In this document: positions 18,990 to 29,600 of the stretch, in pieces | Layout: each line of letters begins with the position of its first letter | How positions within the stretch are numbered: the stretch's first letter is position 1 | Origin: Acetobacterium wieringae | Lineage (GTDB): Bacteria; Bacillota; Clostridia; Eubacteriales; Eubacteriaceae | NCBI RefSeq assembly: GCF_001766835.1 | Contig: NZ_LKEU01000037.1 | Location: 62,001 to 126,000, forward strand | Direction: 5' to 3' | Length of the DNA: 64,000 nt | Program-made: the position numbers and the translations under genes | Notes under the pieces: model-generated | Told to the model about the DNA's origin: nothing | The model's database searches: none | What the model saw: the letters and a program-made list of their open reading frames with translations, nothing else

Positions 18990-20246
18990 CTAGTTAAACT
19001 TTGCAATATCAGTTCGGTATTGGGCGCCTTCAAAGTGGATTTTGCCGATGTTGGCGTAAACGGTTTTTCTGGAGGCTTCACGGGTTTCGCCCAGCGCTGT
19101 GACACAGAGGACCCGGCCGCCGTTGGTTTGTAGTTCGCCGTTGACCAGCTTGGTTCCTGCGTGGAAAACGACGCAGTCTTGCACATCTTCAATGCCGGTG
19201 ATAACCTTGCCTTTTTCGTAAGTGCCGGGGTAGCCGCCGGAAGCGATGACTACGCAAACAGCTTCTTTACTACTCCATTTGATCTCACAATCAGCCAGCT
19301 TGCCATCAATGACAGATTCCATGATTTCGACCAGATCCGATTCCAACCGCATCAGAACGCTCTGGGCTTCAGGATCACCAAAGCGAACGTTAAATTCAAG
19401 AACCTTCGGGACACCATTATCAATCATCAGGCCAATAAACAGAACACCTTTAAAATCCATCCCATCGGCAATAAAACCATTGATAATCGGATCCAGAATC
19501 TCTGCTTTGATGCGCTTGTTCAGGGTTTCATCGGCAAACAGCACATTGGGGGAATAGGTTCCCATGCCGCCGGTATTTAAGCCTTCATCATTGTCATAGG
19601 CCCGTTTGTAGTCCTGAGCACTTTCCATCGGGACAATCGTTTTACCATCGACAAAACAGAGCATCGAGGCTTCCTGTCCGGTTAAGAATTCTTCGATCAC
19701 GACCTTATCGCCAGCTTCTCCGAATTCCCTTTTTTTCATGATCATTTCCATGCCGGCTCGGGCATCGGTTTCATTTTCGGGGATCAGTACCCCTTTACCG
19801 GCGGCCAGACCATCAGCCTTGATTACCATTGGATAGCCATAAACACCCAGATCTTTGATAATTTCATCAAAATCGGTATATTCTTTATAGGCCGCCGTGG
19901 GAATATTGTGACGGAATAAAAATTCCTTGGTAAAGGCTTTGCTGCCCTCAAACTGAGCACAATGTTTGTTAGGACCAAAAACTTTTAAACCAGCCGCTTC
20001 AAAAGCGTCGACCATTCCCATAACTAGGGGGACTTCGGGACCGACAACGGTAAGATCAATCTGATGTTCTTTGGCAAAAGCCAAACAGCCGGGAATATCT
20101 TCCACCGACAAATCCACACATTCGGCCAATTCTGCCATGCCGCCGTTGCCCGGGGCGGCATATATTTTTTCAACCCGGGGGCTTTGGGCAAGCTTCCATG
20201 TCAACACATGCTCCCGACCACCGGATCCAATCATTAATATTTTCAT
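18990..20246 (-). CDS. purD: Phosphoribosylamine-glycine ligase
   Basis: A 418-residue ATP-grasp enzyme catalysing step 2 of purine synthesis (phosphoribosylamine + glycine + ATP to GAR). It begins MKILMIGSGGREHVLTWKLA, has KADGLAAGKGV and the ATP-grasp core GVLFIGLMIDNGVPKVLEFN with RFGDPEAQ. Full length. Last gene of purL-E-C-F-M-N-H-D, followed by a terminator. Separated from purH by a 167-base spacer carrying hairpin H2. Confidence 0.98.
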   Translation of the reverse strand: MKILMIGSGGREHVLTWKLAQSPRVEKIYAAPGNGGMAELAECVDLSVEDIPGCLAFAKEHQIDLTVVGPEVPLVMGMVDAFEAAGLKVFGPNKHCAQFEGSKAFTKEFLFRHNIPTAAYKEYTDFDEIIKDLGVYGYPMVIKADGLAAGKGVLIPENETDARAGMEMIMKKREFGEAGDKVVIEEFLTGQEASMLCFVDGKTIVPMESAQDYKRAYDNDEGLNTGGMGTYSPNVLFADETLNKRIKAEILDPIINGFIADGMDFKGVLFIGLMIDNGVPKVLEFNVRFGDPEAQSVLMRLESDLVEIMESVIDGKLADCEIKWSSKEAVCVVIASGGYPGTYEKGKVITGIEDVQDCVVFHAGTKLVNGELQTNGGRVLCVTALGETREASRKTVYANIGKIHFEGAQYRTDIAKFN

Positions 20247-20286
20247 CTGTCTCTCCTCGTTTTGCTTTCATTTTTTATAACACCTC

Positions 20287-20414
20287 GTTTTGCAAAGAGA
20301 ATTGTTCGAATTCAAGGCGGAGACGGTTTTGGCCGACGGGAGCGTATCTATTAATACGTGACCAAGGCCAAAACCGTCTCCAACGCAGAAGTCGGGCAAT
20401 TATCGACGCAAAAC
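20287..20414. repeat. Long intergenic hairpin H2 between purH and purD
   Basis: A 16-bp perfect inner arm, GGAGACGGTTTTGGCC (20319-20334) and its complement (20366-20381), is flanked by outer arms GTTTTGC (20287-20293) and GCAAAAC (20408-20414) and a GAATTG/CAATTA step. The loop holds a smaller GCGTAT/ATACGT stem. The right arm touches the purH stop codon. Being inside the operon it could act as an mRNA-stability or partial-termination structure. Confidence 0.8.
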
Positions 20415-21943
20415 TAGTGTTTGAAGTGGCGCATGCCAGTAAACACCATCGCAATCCCCGCCTCATCACAGGCTTTGATTGAATCTGCATCTTTTCCAGC
20501 CCCACCGGGTTGGATGATGGCGGTAATACCGGCTGCGGCGGCAGCCTTGACACTGTCGTCAAAGGGGAAGAAGGCGTCCGATGCCATCACTGCGCCTCTG
20601 ACGTTTTCACCGGCCTGACGGATGGCGTTTTCCAGAGCGCCGACCCGATTGACCTGGCCCGGTCCGTTGGCAATCAGACATTTATTTTTAGTCAGACTGA
20701 TGGCGTTGGATTTGGTGTTTTTAACCGCTTTCCAGGCAAACAGCAATTCGGCCATTTCGGCTTCGCTGGGCTGACGTTTGGTGACGACTTTTAACTCATC
20801 ATACAAGCTGGTATCACGTTCCTGAACCAGCAGACCACCCATCACTTTTTTGACTTCATAACTGGGTTCGTTGTGAATGATGTCGGCCAGCTCCAATAAG
20901 CGCAGATTTGGTTTCGCGGCCAGCACTGTCAAAGCTTCTGGTGTAAATCCCGGTGCAACGATTACTTCCAGGAATGTTTCCACCATTTCTTTGGCGGCGG
21001 CCTCATCAATCAAGCGATTCGAGGCAATAATGCCACCAAAAATCGAAACCGGATCGCTGTCATGGGCTTTTTTGTAAGCCACCGCAATTTTTTCGTCACT
21101 GGCAATGCCACAGGGATTGGCATGTTTTACTGCGACAATGGTGGGTTCATCCCCATATTCCTTTAGGATTTCCAGAGCCCCATTGGTGTCGTTGATATTA
21201 TTATAGGAAAGTTCTTTGCCCTGGAGTTGTTTGGCGGCGGTGAGGGCGCCTTTAACCGGCACGACTTCGCCATAGAAAGCAGCTTTTTGGTGGGGATTTT
21301 CACCGTATCGCAGATCCTGAACCTTCTCAAAGGTCATCGTGATGGTGTCTTGTAAGACTTCCCCGTCGATTCGTTTTCTTAAGTAGTCAGCAATCATCGT
21401 ATCATAGTTGGAGGTCGTTTCAAACACTTTTAAGGCCAGCTTATAGCGGGTTTGATAGTTTGTTTGACCGTTTGCTTCCAGTTCTGCGAGCACTACAGCA
21501 TAGTCTTCCGGATCGACTACGACAGTTACGTCATTGAAGTTTTTGGCTGCCGAGCGCAACATCGTTGGTCCGCCGATATCGATGTTTTCGACCGCATCTT
21601 CAAAGGCAACCCCTTCTTTCAGAATCGTATTCTTAAATGGGTAGAGGTTAATGACCAACAGATCAATGGGAGTAATCTCAAGCTCTGCCATCTGTTTCTG
21701 ATGATCGGGATTATTGCGGATACCCAGAATCCCACCGTGGATCTTCGGATGCAGGGTTTTGACCCGTCCGTCCAGACATTCCGGAAAGCCGGTCACTTCG
21801 GAAACGCCGGTAATTGTCAATCCTGCTTCTCGTAGAGCTTTGGCGGTTCCCCCGGTAGACAGGATTTCCCATCCCATTTCTGCCAGTTTTTTTGCAAATT
21901 CGACAATCCCACGTTTATCCGATACACTTAACAATGCTCTCAT
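20414..21943 (-). CDS. purH: Bifunctional AICAR formyltransferase / IMP cyclohydrolase
   Basis: A 509-residue enzyme for the last two steps to IMP. The N-terminal MGS-like cyclohydrolase domain has [27 protein letters not shown] and [13 protein letters not shown]. The AICARFT domain (about 200-509) contains [12 protein letters not shown] with the catalytic Lys-His pair. Full length. Spacer hairpins flank it on both sides within the operon. Confidence 0.98.
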   Translation of the reverse strand: MRALLSVSDKRGIVEFAKKLAEMGWEILSTGGTAKALREAGLTITGVSEVTGFPECLDGRVKTLHPKIHGGILGIRNNPDHQKQMAELEITPIDLLVINLYPFKNTILKEGVAFEDAVENIDIGGPTMLRSAAKNFNDVTVVVDPEDYAVVLAELEANGQTNYQTRYKLALKVFETTSNYDTMIADYLRKRIDGEVLQDTITMTFEKVQDLRYGENPHQKAAFYGEVVPVKGALTAAKQLQGKELSYNNINDTNGALEILKEYGDEPTIVAVKHANPCGIASDEKIAVAYKKAHDSDPVSIFGGIIASNRLIDEAAAKEMVETFLEVIVAPGFTPEALTVLAAKPNLRLLELADIIHNEPSYEVKKVMGGLLVQERDTSLYDELKVVTKRQPSEAEMAELLFAWKAVKNTKSNAISLTKNKCLIANGPGQVNRVGALENAIRQAGENVRGAVMASDAFFPFDDSVKAAAAAGITAIIQPGGAGKDADSIKACDEAGIAMVFTGMRHFKH

Positions 21944-21983
21944 TTTATTCCTCCAAATTTATTACTTTAGGCAATTGTGAAAG

Positions 21984-22114
21984 TGCCGTGAGCTTTGTGC
22001 CCAGTTTCGCACGAAACAATTTCTACACTGTACGACGTACAGGCTACCGCTTGTTCGTCTACACGTTACGAAATTGTTTGTGGAAACTGCACACAAAGCA
22101 ATCATTGTTCGGCA
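21984..22114. repeat. Long intergenic hairpin H3 between purN and purH
   Basis: Nested arms: TGCCG/CGGCA (outermost), GCTTTGTG/CACAAAGC, CAGTTTC/GAAACTG, and GAAACAATTTC against GAAATTGTTT. The apical region contains the small stem CTGTAC-GAC-GTACAG. It fills most of the 219-base purN-purH spacer and has no ORF of its own. Confidence 0.75.
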
Positions 22115-22162
22115 TTTATTAATTTCGAGTTACCTATTTTTCTTAACAAGTTCCCTCACAAT

Positions 22163-22801
22163 CTAATTTGACGCTTGACAATTTTTAACGAGCCGGCCTT
22201 CCACTGACAATTGGTCAAGACAAAAAGCCTTCACCGCCTTTGGTAAAAGCTCGTGTTCAATTTTAAGAACTTTCTGCTGGATCGATTCCGGGGTGTCGTC
22301 TTCGGCAATAATAACAGTTTCCTGCATAATTACCGGGCCGCCATCTGCCACTTTGTTAACAAAGTGAACCGTTGCCCCGGTGACCTTCACGCCATAATCG
22401 ATGACGGCTTGATGAACACGCATCCCATAAAACCCGGCTCCGCAAAAAGATGGAATCAGGGCCGGATGAATGTTAATAATGGCATTGGGGTAAGCTTCCA
22501 CAAAGGCCGGGGTAATAATTTTCATATAGCCGGCCAGCACCACCAGATCGACATCATAGCCTCTTAAAATCTCGACAATTTTTTGATCAAAGGCTTCATT
22601 ACTGGGATAACCCTTGGGATTGACGGCCACTGCCGGAATCCCGGCGGCTTCTCCCCGTTCCAGACCAAAGGCATGGCGGTTATTGGAAATAACGACCACA
22701 ATTTCACCATATTTGTGATGAATGGTATCAATCAGGGACTGAAAATTTGTTCCGCCGCCGGAAACCAGCACGCCGATTTTTTTTAAAGCTTTTACAGACA
22801 T
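22163..22801 (-). CDS. purN: Phosphoribosylglycinamide formyltransferase
   Basis: A 212-residue folate-dependent GAR transformylase (step 3, GAR to FGAR with 10-formyl-THF). [15 protein letters not shown] at the N-terminus. Catalytic Asn and His in [11 protein letters not shown], with the aspartate of [12 protein letters not shown]. Full length. It starts inside the last 10 bases of purM, so the two are translationally coupled. Confidence 0.97.
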   Translation of the reverse strand: MSVKALKKIGVLVSGGGTNFQSLIDTIHHKYGEIVVVISNNRHAFGLERGEAAGIPAVAVNPKGYPSNEAFDQKIVEILRGYDVDLVVLAGYMKIITPAFVEAYPNAIINIHPALIPSFCGAGFYGMRVHQAVIDYGVKVTGATVHFVNKVADGGPVIMQETVIIAEDDTPESIQQKVLKIEHELLPKAVKAFCLDQLSVEGRLVKNCQASN

Positions 22802-23838
22802 AGCTCGATTTTTTCCTCTCCTTTAACAATGGAACCAAGAATTACCGGCTTTTCGCCCTTGGCAGTTAAACCGGATAGAAAGGCTTCAACCTGGTCAGCT
22901 GGCAGAACAGCCACCAGGCCAATCCCCATATTAAAGGTGGCATACATGCTTTCAGCGGCAATTTTTCCCGCTTCCTGGATAAATTTAAAAATCGGCAGGG
23001 TTTCAATCACACTGGCATCGACCTTGGCGCAAAGTCCATCAGGAATCATCCGGGGTATGTTTTCATAGAAACCGCCGCCAGTGATATGGCTCATGCCCTT
23101 AATTTTGCATGGTTTGATCAGATCGGCCAAGGCTTTTACATAAATTCGGGTCGGTGTCAGCAGGGCTTCACCCAGGGTCATACCGAGATCCTCCACATAG
23201 GTATTGATGTCCAGCGACAGATCTTTGAATAAAACCTTTCGAACCAGCGAAAAACCATTACTGTGAACCCCGGAGGATGGTAGCCCCACCAACACATCCC
23301 CTTCAGCAATATTCGCACCAGTGACAATATCATCTTTTTCAACAATGCCCACCGCAAAACCGGCCAGATCATACTCATCCAGGCCATACATGTCAGGCAT
23401 TTCCGCCGTTTCGCCACCGATTAAGGCCATATTCCCCTGAATACAACCTTCAGCAATCCCTTTAACAATGGTGGCAATTTTTTCCGGATAGTTTTTGCCG
23501 CAGGCAATGTAGTCCAAAAAGAACATTGGTTGGGCGCCCTGACACAAGATATCATTAACACACATCGCTACACAGTCGATGCCAATGGTATCATGGCGAT
23601 CCATCATAAAGGCCAGCCGTAGTTTGGTACCAACGCCATCGGTTCCGGAAACCAGGACTGGTTTCTGATAACCTGCGGGCAGTTCGAACAGCCCGCCAAA
23701 TCCGCCCAGGTGCGAAAGAACCCGATCGTTAAAGGTCCGCTTGACATCGGCCTTCATTAGTTTAACCGATTCGTAACCCGCTTCAACGTCCACTCCGGCT
23801 TGTCGATAGGCATCTGTTTTTATCTGATTTTCTGACAT
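22792..23838 (-). CDS. purM: Phosphoribosylformylglycinamidine cyclo-ligase
   Basis: A 348-residue AIR synthetase (FGAM + ATP to AIR). Family motifs: [38 protein letters not shown] and [16 protein letters not shown]. Full length. In the cytosol it forms dimers. It sits between purF and purN in the operon. Confidence 0.98.
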   Translation of the reverse strand: MSENQIKTDAYRQAGVDVEAGYESVKLMKADVKRTFNDRVLSHLGGFGGLFELPAGYQKPVLVSGTDGVGTKLRLAFMMDRHDTIGIDCVAMCVNDILCQGAQPMFFLDYIACGKNYPEKIATIVKGIAEGCIQGNMALIGGETAEMPDMYGLDEYDLAGFAVGIVEKDDIVTGANIAEGDVLVGLPSSGVHSNGFSLVRKVLFKDLSLDINTYVEDLGMTLGEALLTPTRIYVKALADLIKPCKIKGMSHITGGGFYENIPRMIPDGLCAKVDASVIETLPIFKFIQEAGKIAAESMYATFNMGIGLVAVLPADQVEAFLSGLTAKGEKPVILGSIVKGEEKIELCL

Positions 23839-23885
23839 GTTTCCTCCATCTATTTTTAGTTCCAGTTTCTAGCATCACTTGCCAA

Positions 23886-25274
23886 TTAGTCGTTGGCATT
23901 TAAAATTGGCACTTCCATCGGATATTCCCCGTCAAAGCAGGCCCGGCAGAAGGTTGTTTTACCGCCGACAGATTCGGTTAAGCCCTCCAATGAAATATAG
24001 GCCAGCGAATCGGCACCGAGAATTTCTCTGATTTCTTCGACCGTTTTCTTGGCACCAATCAAGTATTTTCGCCGCGGTGTATCAATTCCAAAGTGACAAG
24101 TATGGGCGACTGGCGGACTGGTAACCCGGAAATGAACCTCGGTTGCGCCAGCCTGTCTTAAAATCTCAACCAATCGTTTAGAGGTAGTCCCCCGAACGAT
24201 GGAATCGTCGATAATAATGACCCGTTTGCCTTTAATGGTTTCTTTTAATGGGTTGAGTTTTATCCGTACCCCTTCTTCCCGCAACTTCTGATTGGGTTGA
24301 ATAAAGGTTCGGCCAATGTATTTATTTTTAATCAAGCCGACACCATAGGGAATCCCTGATGCTTCAGCATAACCGATGGCTGCGCCAATTCCTGAATCCG
24401 GCACCCCAATGACTACATCGGCTTCAACTGGTGACTCTTTGGCAAGAATTTCGCCAGCTTTATGACGAGCCGCATAAACAGATGTTTCATCCATCACCGA
24501 ATCGGGACGGGCAAAATAAATCAACTCGAAAATACAGGCTTTCTTTTTAACCCAGTTGTTTTGGCCATAACTGGTTAAGCCATTTTCGTCAATGACAACA
24601 ATTTCGCCGGGTTCAACATCGCGAACCAGTTCCGCCCCAATCGCATCCAGGGCACAGCTTTCCGATGTCAGAAAATAATCTTCATCCTTCTTACCAATAC
24701 AAAGCGGCCGCAAACCATAGGGATCACGAACGCCCACCAGTTTATCGCCAACCGTGATTACCAGAGCATAGGCCCCCTTGATGATTTCGACCATTCGTTG
24801 AATCGCTTCAATCATCCCGTGGCGCAGGCCTCTGGCTAAAATGTTGACCATTACCTCGGTATCAATAGTCGTCTGAAAAACAACGCCAGAGTCTTCCAGC
24901 ATGTTCCGTAAAGCACTATCATTGATGAGATTTCCATTATGTGCCAAAGCTATTTGGCCCATACTGTGATTAACCGTTAATGGTTGAGCATTTGTGACCC
25001 CATCTTCGCCTGAAGTGGAATAACGAACGTGACCGATTCCGATATTACCTTTAAGCTGTTTTAATACGTTGCCTTTAAATGCATCACAGACCAGGCCCGT
25101 TTCTTTGTGGGTCGAAATCTTTCCGTCTTTGTTAACTGATATACCAGCGCTTTCCTGACCGCGGTGCTGAAGCGCATAAAGTCCATAATAGATATAGGAA
25201 GAACAATTATTCTCTTTCGATTTGAGATAGGCCCCCATTATTCCACATTCATCGCGAAACTTGTCATTTATCAT
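23886..25274 (-). CDS. purF: Amidophosphoribosyltransferase
   Basis: A 462-residue first enzyme of purine synthesis (PRPP + glutamine to phosphoribosylamine). A nine-residue propeptide (MINDKFRDE) precedes the nucleophile Cys10 of the class II glutaminase domain (CGIMGAY). The phosphoribosyltransferase motif is VIIIDDSIVRGTTSKRLV. Cysteines in the C-terminal part (AHTCHFGID, FCRACFDGEYP) fit the Fe-S-cluster, Bacillus-type PurF, whose cluster is oxygen-sensitive, in keeping with an anaerobe. Confidence 0.97.
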   Translation of the reverse strand: MINDKFRDECGIMGAYLKSKENNCSSYIYYGLYALQHRGQESAGISVNKDGKISTHKETGLVCDAFKGNVLKQLKGNIGIGHVRYSTSGEDGVTNAQPLTVNHSMGQIALAHNGNLINDSALRNMLEDSGVVFQTTIDTEVMVNILARGLRHGMIEAIQRMVEIIKGAYALVITVGDKLVGVRDPYGLRPLCIGKKDEDYFLTSESCALDAIGAELVRDVEPGEIVVIDENGLTSYGQNNWVKKKACIFELIYFARPDSVMDETSVYAARHKAGEILAKESPVEADVVIGVPDSGIGAAIGYAEASGIPYGVGLIKNKYIGRTFIQPNQKLREEGVRIKLNPLKETIKGKRVIIIDDSIVRGTTSKRLVEILRQAGATEVHFRVTSPPVAHTCHFGIDTPRRKYLIGAKKTVEEIREILGADSLAYISLEGLTESVGGKTTFCRACFDGEYPMEVPILNAND

Positions 25275-25347
25275 TGGTGTGTGTATCCTCCAGGTATTTG
25301 ATTTTATTTTTCCCGCACTCGAATTTTTATATGATACGAGTGATTTT

Positions 25348-26055
25348 TTATGCCTGAACCCGTTTTAGCATTTCTTCGTAGGCTTCTTCGATATGGCCAA
25401 GGTTTCTACGGAAGCGGTCTTTATCCAGTTTTTCATTGGTTTTTACATCCCAAAAACGACAGGTATCAGGTGAGATTTCATCAGCCAGAACAATTTGTCC
25501 GTCGTTGGTTTTACCAAACTCAATTTTAAAGTCAACCAGGTTGATCCCTCTTTCCAGAAAATACGCTTTTAAGATCTCATTAATTTTAAAGGTCATGTCG
25601 CGAATCACTGCAATTTCATCAGCGGTGGCCAATTCCATGGCGATGGCGTGATCATCGTTGATAACCGGATCGCCAAAATCATCATTTTTATAGCAGAATT
25701 CAAAAATCGGTGATTTTAATTTCAAACCTTCTTCCAGACCAAGGCGTTTACAAATAGAACCAGCGGCGGTGTTACGGATAATCACTTCCAATGGAAAAAT
25801 CGTCACCGCTTTAACCAATTGTTCGTTTTCGGAGAGAACTTTGACAAAATGAGTGGGGATACCTTTTTCTTCCAACATTGTAAAGATAACACCGGTCATT
25901 TTATTATTGATGACCCCTTTACCTCCAATGCTACCTTTAACCTCGCCGTTAAAAGCAGTCGCGTCATCCTTATACTCAATAATAAATTCGTTGGGATTAT
26001 CGGTTTTAAAAACTTTCTTGGCTTTACCTTCGTATAACTGTTCTAATTTTTCCAT
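25348..26055 (-). CDS. purC: SAICAR synthetase
   Basis: A 235-residue enzyme joining CAIR and aspartate with ATP. It begins [19 protein letters not shown] and carries [16 protein letters not shown] ([16 protein letters not shown]) and the [12 protein letters not shown] signature. Full length for the bacterial form. 50 bases after purE in the operon. Confidence 0.98.
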   Translation of the reverse strand: MEKLEQLYEGKAKKVFKTDNPNEFIIEYKDDATAFNGEVKGSIGGKGVINNKMTGVIFTMLEEKGIPTHFVKVLSENEQLVKAVTIFPLEVIIRNTAAGSICKRLGLEEGLKLKSPIFEFCYKNDDFGDPVINDDHAIAMELATADEIAVIRDMTFKINEILKAYFLERGINLVDFKIEFGKTNDGQIVLADEISPDTCRFWDVKTNEKLDKDRFRRNLGHIEEAYEEMLKRVQA

Positions 26056-26105
26056 TTTAATCTCCTTAAAATTTGATTTAAATCAATGCTGTGCTTGTAA
26101 ATGTC

Positions 26106-26600
26106 TTATAAGATTTCCTGAACCTTTTCATTTTTCGCAATTACTTCGTCGTTGAGCTGAACTTTGAAGGCCTTCATCTTTTCGCGAATCGCCGGGTACT
26201 TAATTGACAGCATTTGAGCTGCTAAAATCCCGGCATTTTCGGCGCCGTTGACAGCTACCGTGGCCACTGGTACGCCGGATGGCATCTGAACGATTGACAA
26301 GAGCGAATCCAGTCCACCTTGAAAAGAGGTTTGAATCGGAATGCCAATGACCGGAAGTGGTGTGATCCCAGCGATAACTCCCGGCAAGTGGGCCGCTTTT
26401 CCCGCTGCCGCAATGAAAACTTCAATCCCCCGATCTTCGGCAGTAGTGGCATAGTCAAAGATTTTGTGGGGATTGCGGTGGGCTGAGATAACCTGAACAT
26501 CATATTCAATGCCAAATTTCTCCAGCGCAATCAGACATTTTTTGACAATCTCAAAATCAGAATCACTGCCCATGATAACCGCAACTTTTGGTGTACTCAT
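26106..26600 (-). CDS. purE: 5-(carboxyamino)imidazole ribonucleotide mutase / AIR carboxylase PurE
   Basis: A 164-residue PurE: VAVIMGSDSDFEIVKKC, the loop SAHRNP (class I usually SAHRTP) and AAGKAAHLPGVIAG. It carries out the carboxylation step from AIR to CAIR. No purK lies in this otherwise complete operon, so it either needs a distant PurK or works as a CO2-using carboxylase. The sequence alone does not settle which. Confidence 0.95.
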   Translation of the reverse strand: MSTPKVAVIMGSDSDFEIVKKCLIALEKFGIEYDVQVISAHRNPHKIFDYATTAEDRGIEVFIAAAGKAAHLPGVIAGITPLPVIGIPIQTSFQGGLDSLLSIVQMPSGVPVATVAVNGAENAGILAAQMLSIKYPAIREKMKAFKVQLNDEVIAKNEKVQEIL

Positions 26601-26661
26601 TTTTTAATCTCCTTCGTGTTTGCTTCTTAAATTTTCTAACACTAGTTTTCTTATTTATAAT

Positions 26662-29600
26662 TTATTTAAAATAATTGACGCCAGCTTTAAAGATCTGCTG
26701 ATCCATATTGCCGGGAATATTTTTATAGAGATTCTTGCCGATTCGTTCGGAGTGACCCATTTTCCCAAGGACCCGGCCATCCTGGCTGGTGATGCCTTCA
26801 ACCGCATAAACAGAACCGTTGGGATTGAAGCGGCCATCAAGGGTGGCGGCACCCTCAAAATCCACATATTGGGTAGCAATCTGACCGTTTTCGATGAGGA
26901 TTTTCAGCACCGCATCACTGGCGACAAAACGACCTTCGCCATGCGACATGGGCATCCGATGAATATCCCCGACCTTGGTATTGGCCAACCAGGGCGACAG
27001 ATTGGAGCTGATTCGAGTCATCGGAATGGTGGACACATGGCGGCCGATGGTGTTAAAGGTTAAGGTCGGCATCTCCTCGGTAATTTCACAGATTTCACCA
27101 TTGGGAACCAGTCCCAGCTTAATCAGGGCCTGGAAGCCATTACAGATCCCCAATACCAACCCATCCCGGTTATTGAGCAAATCCATGACGGCATCCATCA
27201 TCTTGGGATTTCTAAAAACCGAGGCAATAAATTTACCGGAACCGTTCGGTTGATCCCCAGCACTAAACCCACCAGGAATCATTATCATCTGGGATGCTCT
27301 GATCTGCGCCGCCATTTCGTCAATGGAGTTGATTATATCCTGCGCTGACTGATTTCTGAAAATCGTCGTCACCGCTTTTGCACCGGCATTCTCAAAGGCT
27401 TTGACCGAGTCGTATTCACAGTTAGTTCCCGGGAAGACCGGGATAAATACCTGAGGTTTGGCTAGTTTATCTTTGTGGTATACAATCGGTGTGACCTTAA
27501 AGCTTAAGGTTTCCACGGCCCCACTGATTTCTGCTTTTTCAGGATAAACTGACCGCAGTGGTGCTTCCCAGACTTCGATCAATTCATTAATTGCGATGGC
27601 ATCACTGCCAAATACAATTTTATTATTATCAGTGGTCTTGCCAATGGGGGTTGAGCCCTCCAGAATTTCAAAACTTTCGATCAAGATACTGCCATACAGT
27701 GGTTTAAACAAGAAGGCGGGATCGATCCGATCATTGATGTCAACCCCGATGCCGTTACCAAATGCCATTTTTGTCACTGCTTCAGCCAAACCGCCATAAC
27801 CGATTGTTTTGGCGCTCAATATTTTGCCTTCCCGATTCGCTTTAATGATGACATCATAAACAGCTTTCACCGCAACTAAGTCCGGTACTCCATTTTTATC
27901 TAACGGTAAACTAAACAATTGTAACAATGACTCACTGGACTTGAGTTCACTGGTTATCACTGATTCCACGTGAGTTGTCACCACTGCAAAAGAAATCAGG
28001 GTTGGTGGAACGGTCAGTTCGCCAAAGCTGCCTGACATACTATCCTTGCCACCAATGGCTGGCGTTCCCATGGCTGTCTGAACCTGATGGGCCCCTAAGA
28101 GCGCCGCAAAAGGGCGGCCCCATTTAATTGGTTCTTTGCCCAACCGTTCAAAATATTCCTGGAAACTGAGGCGGGCCTTTTTATAATCGCCCCCCATCGC
28201 AACCAGTTTGGACAGCGATTCAAGCACTCCCATCATCCCGCCTAGAAAGGGACTGCTTTTGGCGATGGTCGGATTGTAACCAAAGGTCATCATGCTGCAG
28301 GTGGTAGTGTCGCCATGAATCATCGGAATCTTGGCGATCATCCCGTCCATTGGTGACAAAGCGTTTTTGCCGCCATAGGGCATCGCCACAGTGCCAGCGC
28401 CAATGGTTGAGTCAAACATTTCCACCATACCTCGCTGACTGGCTACATTCAGATCTTTTAGCGTCTCTTTCATTTGATTGATAAAATCGAATTGTTCATC
28501 TTTTTTCGGGTCTTGATCCGCTGTTTTTATTGCGCTATCTATTTCTATTGGTGACTCAACTACCACATCAATAAATTGTGGTGCACCGTTGGTTTCAAGA
28601 AAGGATCGGGAAATATTCAAGATTTCTGCACCCCGCCATTTCATGATCAACCGACCTGAATCGGTGACAACGGCAACTGGGGTAATCTCCAGGTTTTCAG
28701 CTTTTCCCATAGAAATAAAGGTATCCACATCTTTAGGATCGACCACCACAGCCATTCGTTCCTGGGATTCAGAAATGGCCAGTTCGGTGCCATCCAAGCC
28801 TTCATATTTTTTTGGCACCTTATCCAAATCGATTTCCAGACTATCTGCCAGTTCGCCAATGGCCACCGATACCCCGCCAGCACCAAAGTCGTTACAACGT
28901 TTAATGAGATTCGCCAGTTCTTTACTGCGGAATAAGCGTTGGATTTTTCTTTCTTCGACGGGATTTCCTTTTTGAACCTCAGCCCCACTTTCCAGAATCG
29001 ATTCTTCAGTATGGGCCTTAGATGAACCGGTGGCACCACCGCAACCATCCCGGCCAGTCCGACCACCAACTAGCAACACCACATCGCCAGGAGCTGGGCG
29101 TTCCCGGATGACATTTTCTTTGGGTGCCGCAGCAATCACGGCCCCGACTTCCATCCGCTTGGCCAGAAAACCGGGATCATAAACTTCCGTTACCTGACCA
29201 GTTGCCAAACCGATCTGATTCCCATATGAACTGTATCCATGGGCCGCTTCCGTCGAAATTTTACGTTGCGGCAATTTGCCCGGTAAGGTATCTTCAATGG
29301 CCGCCCGGGGATCCCAGGCACCAGTTACCCGCATTGCCTGATAAACATAACTTCGACCGGAAAGTGGATCCCGGATAGCCCCACCCAGACAAGTCGCAGC
29401 CCCGCCAAACGGTTCGATTTCGGTGGGATGGTTATGGGTTTCATTTTTAAACATCAGTAGCCATTCTTCGTCGACACCATCATGATCGACAACCATGTTG
29501 ATGCTACAGGCATTGATTTCTTCTGATTCATCCAGATCTGGAATCCGCCCCGCTTTTTTAAGTGCTTTGGTACCAATAACCGCCAGATCCATCAGACTCA

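Noticed and set aside
20198..20618. Plus-strand frames over hairpin H2 and the ends of purD and purH
   Set aside because: They run through the inverted repeat and antisense to real genes; no coding signal.
26620..29378. Several plus-strand frames over purL
   Set aside because: Antisense shadows of purL without ribosome sites or recognisable domains.
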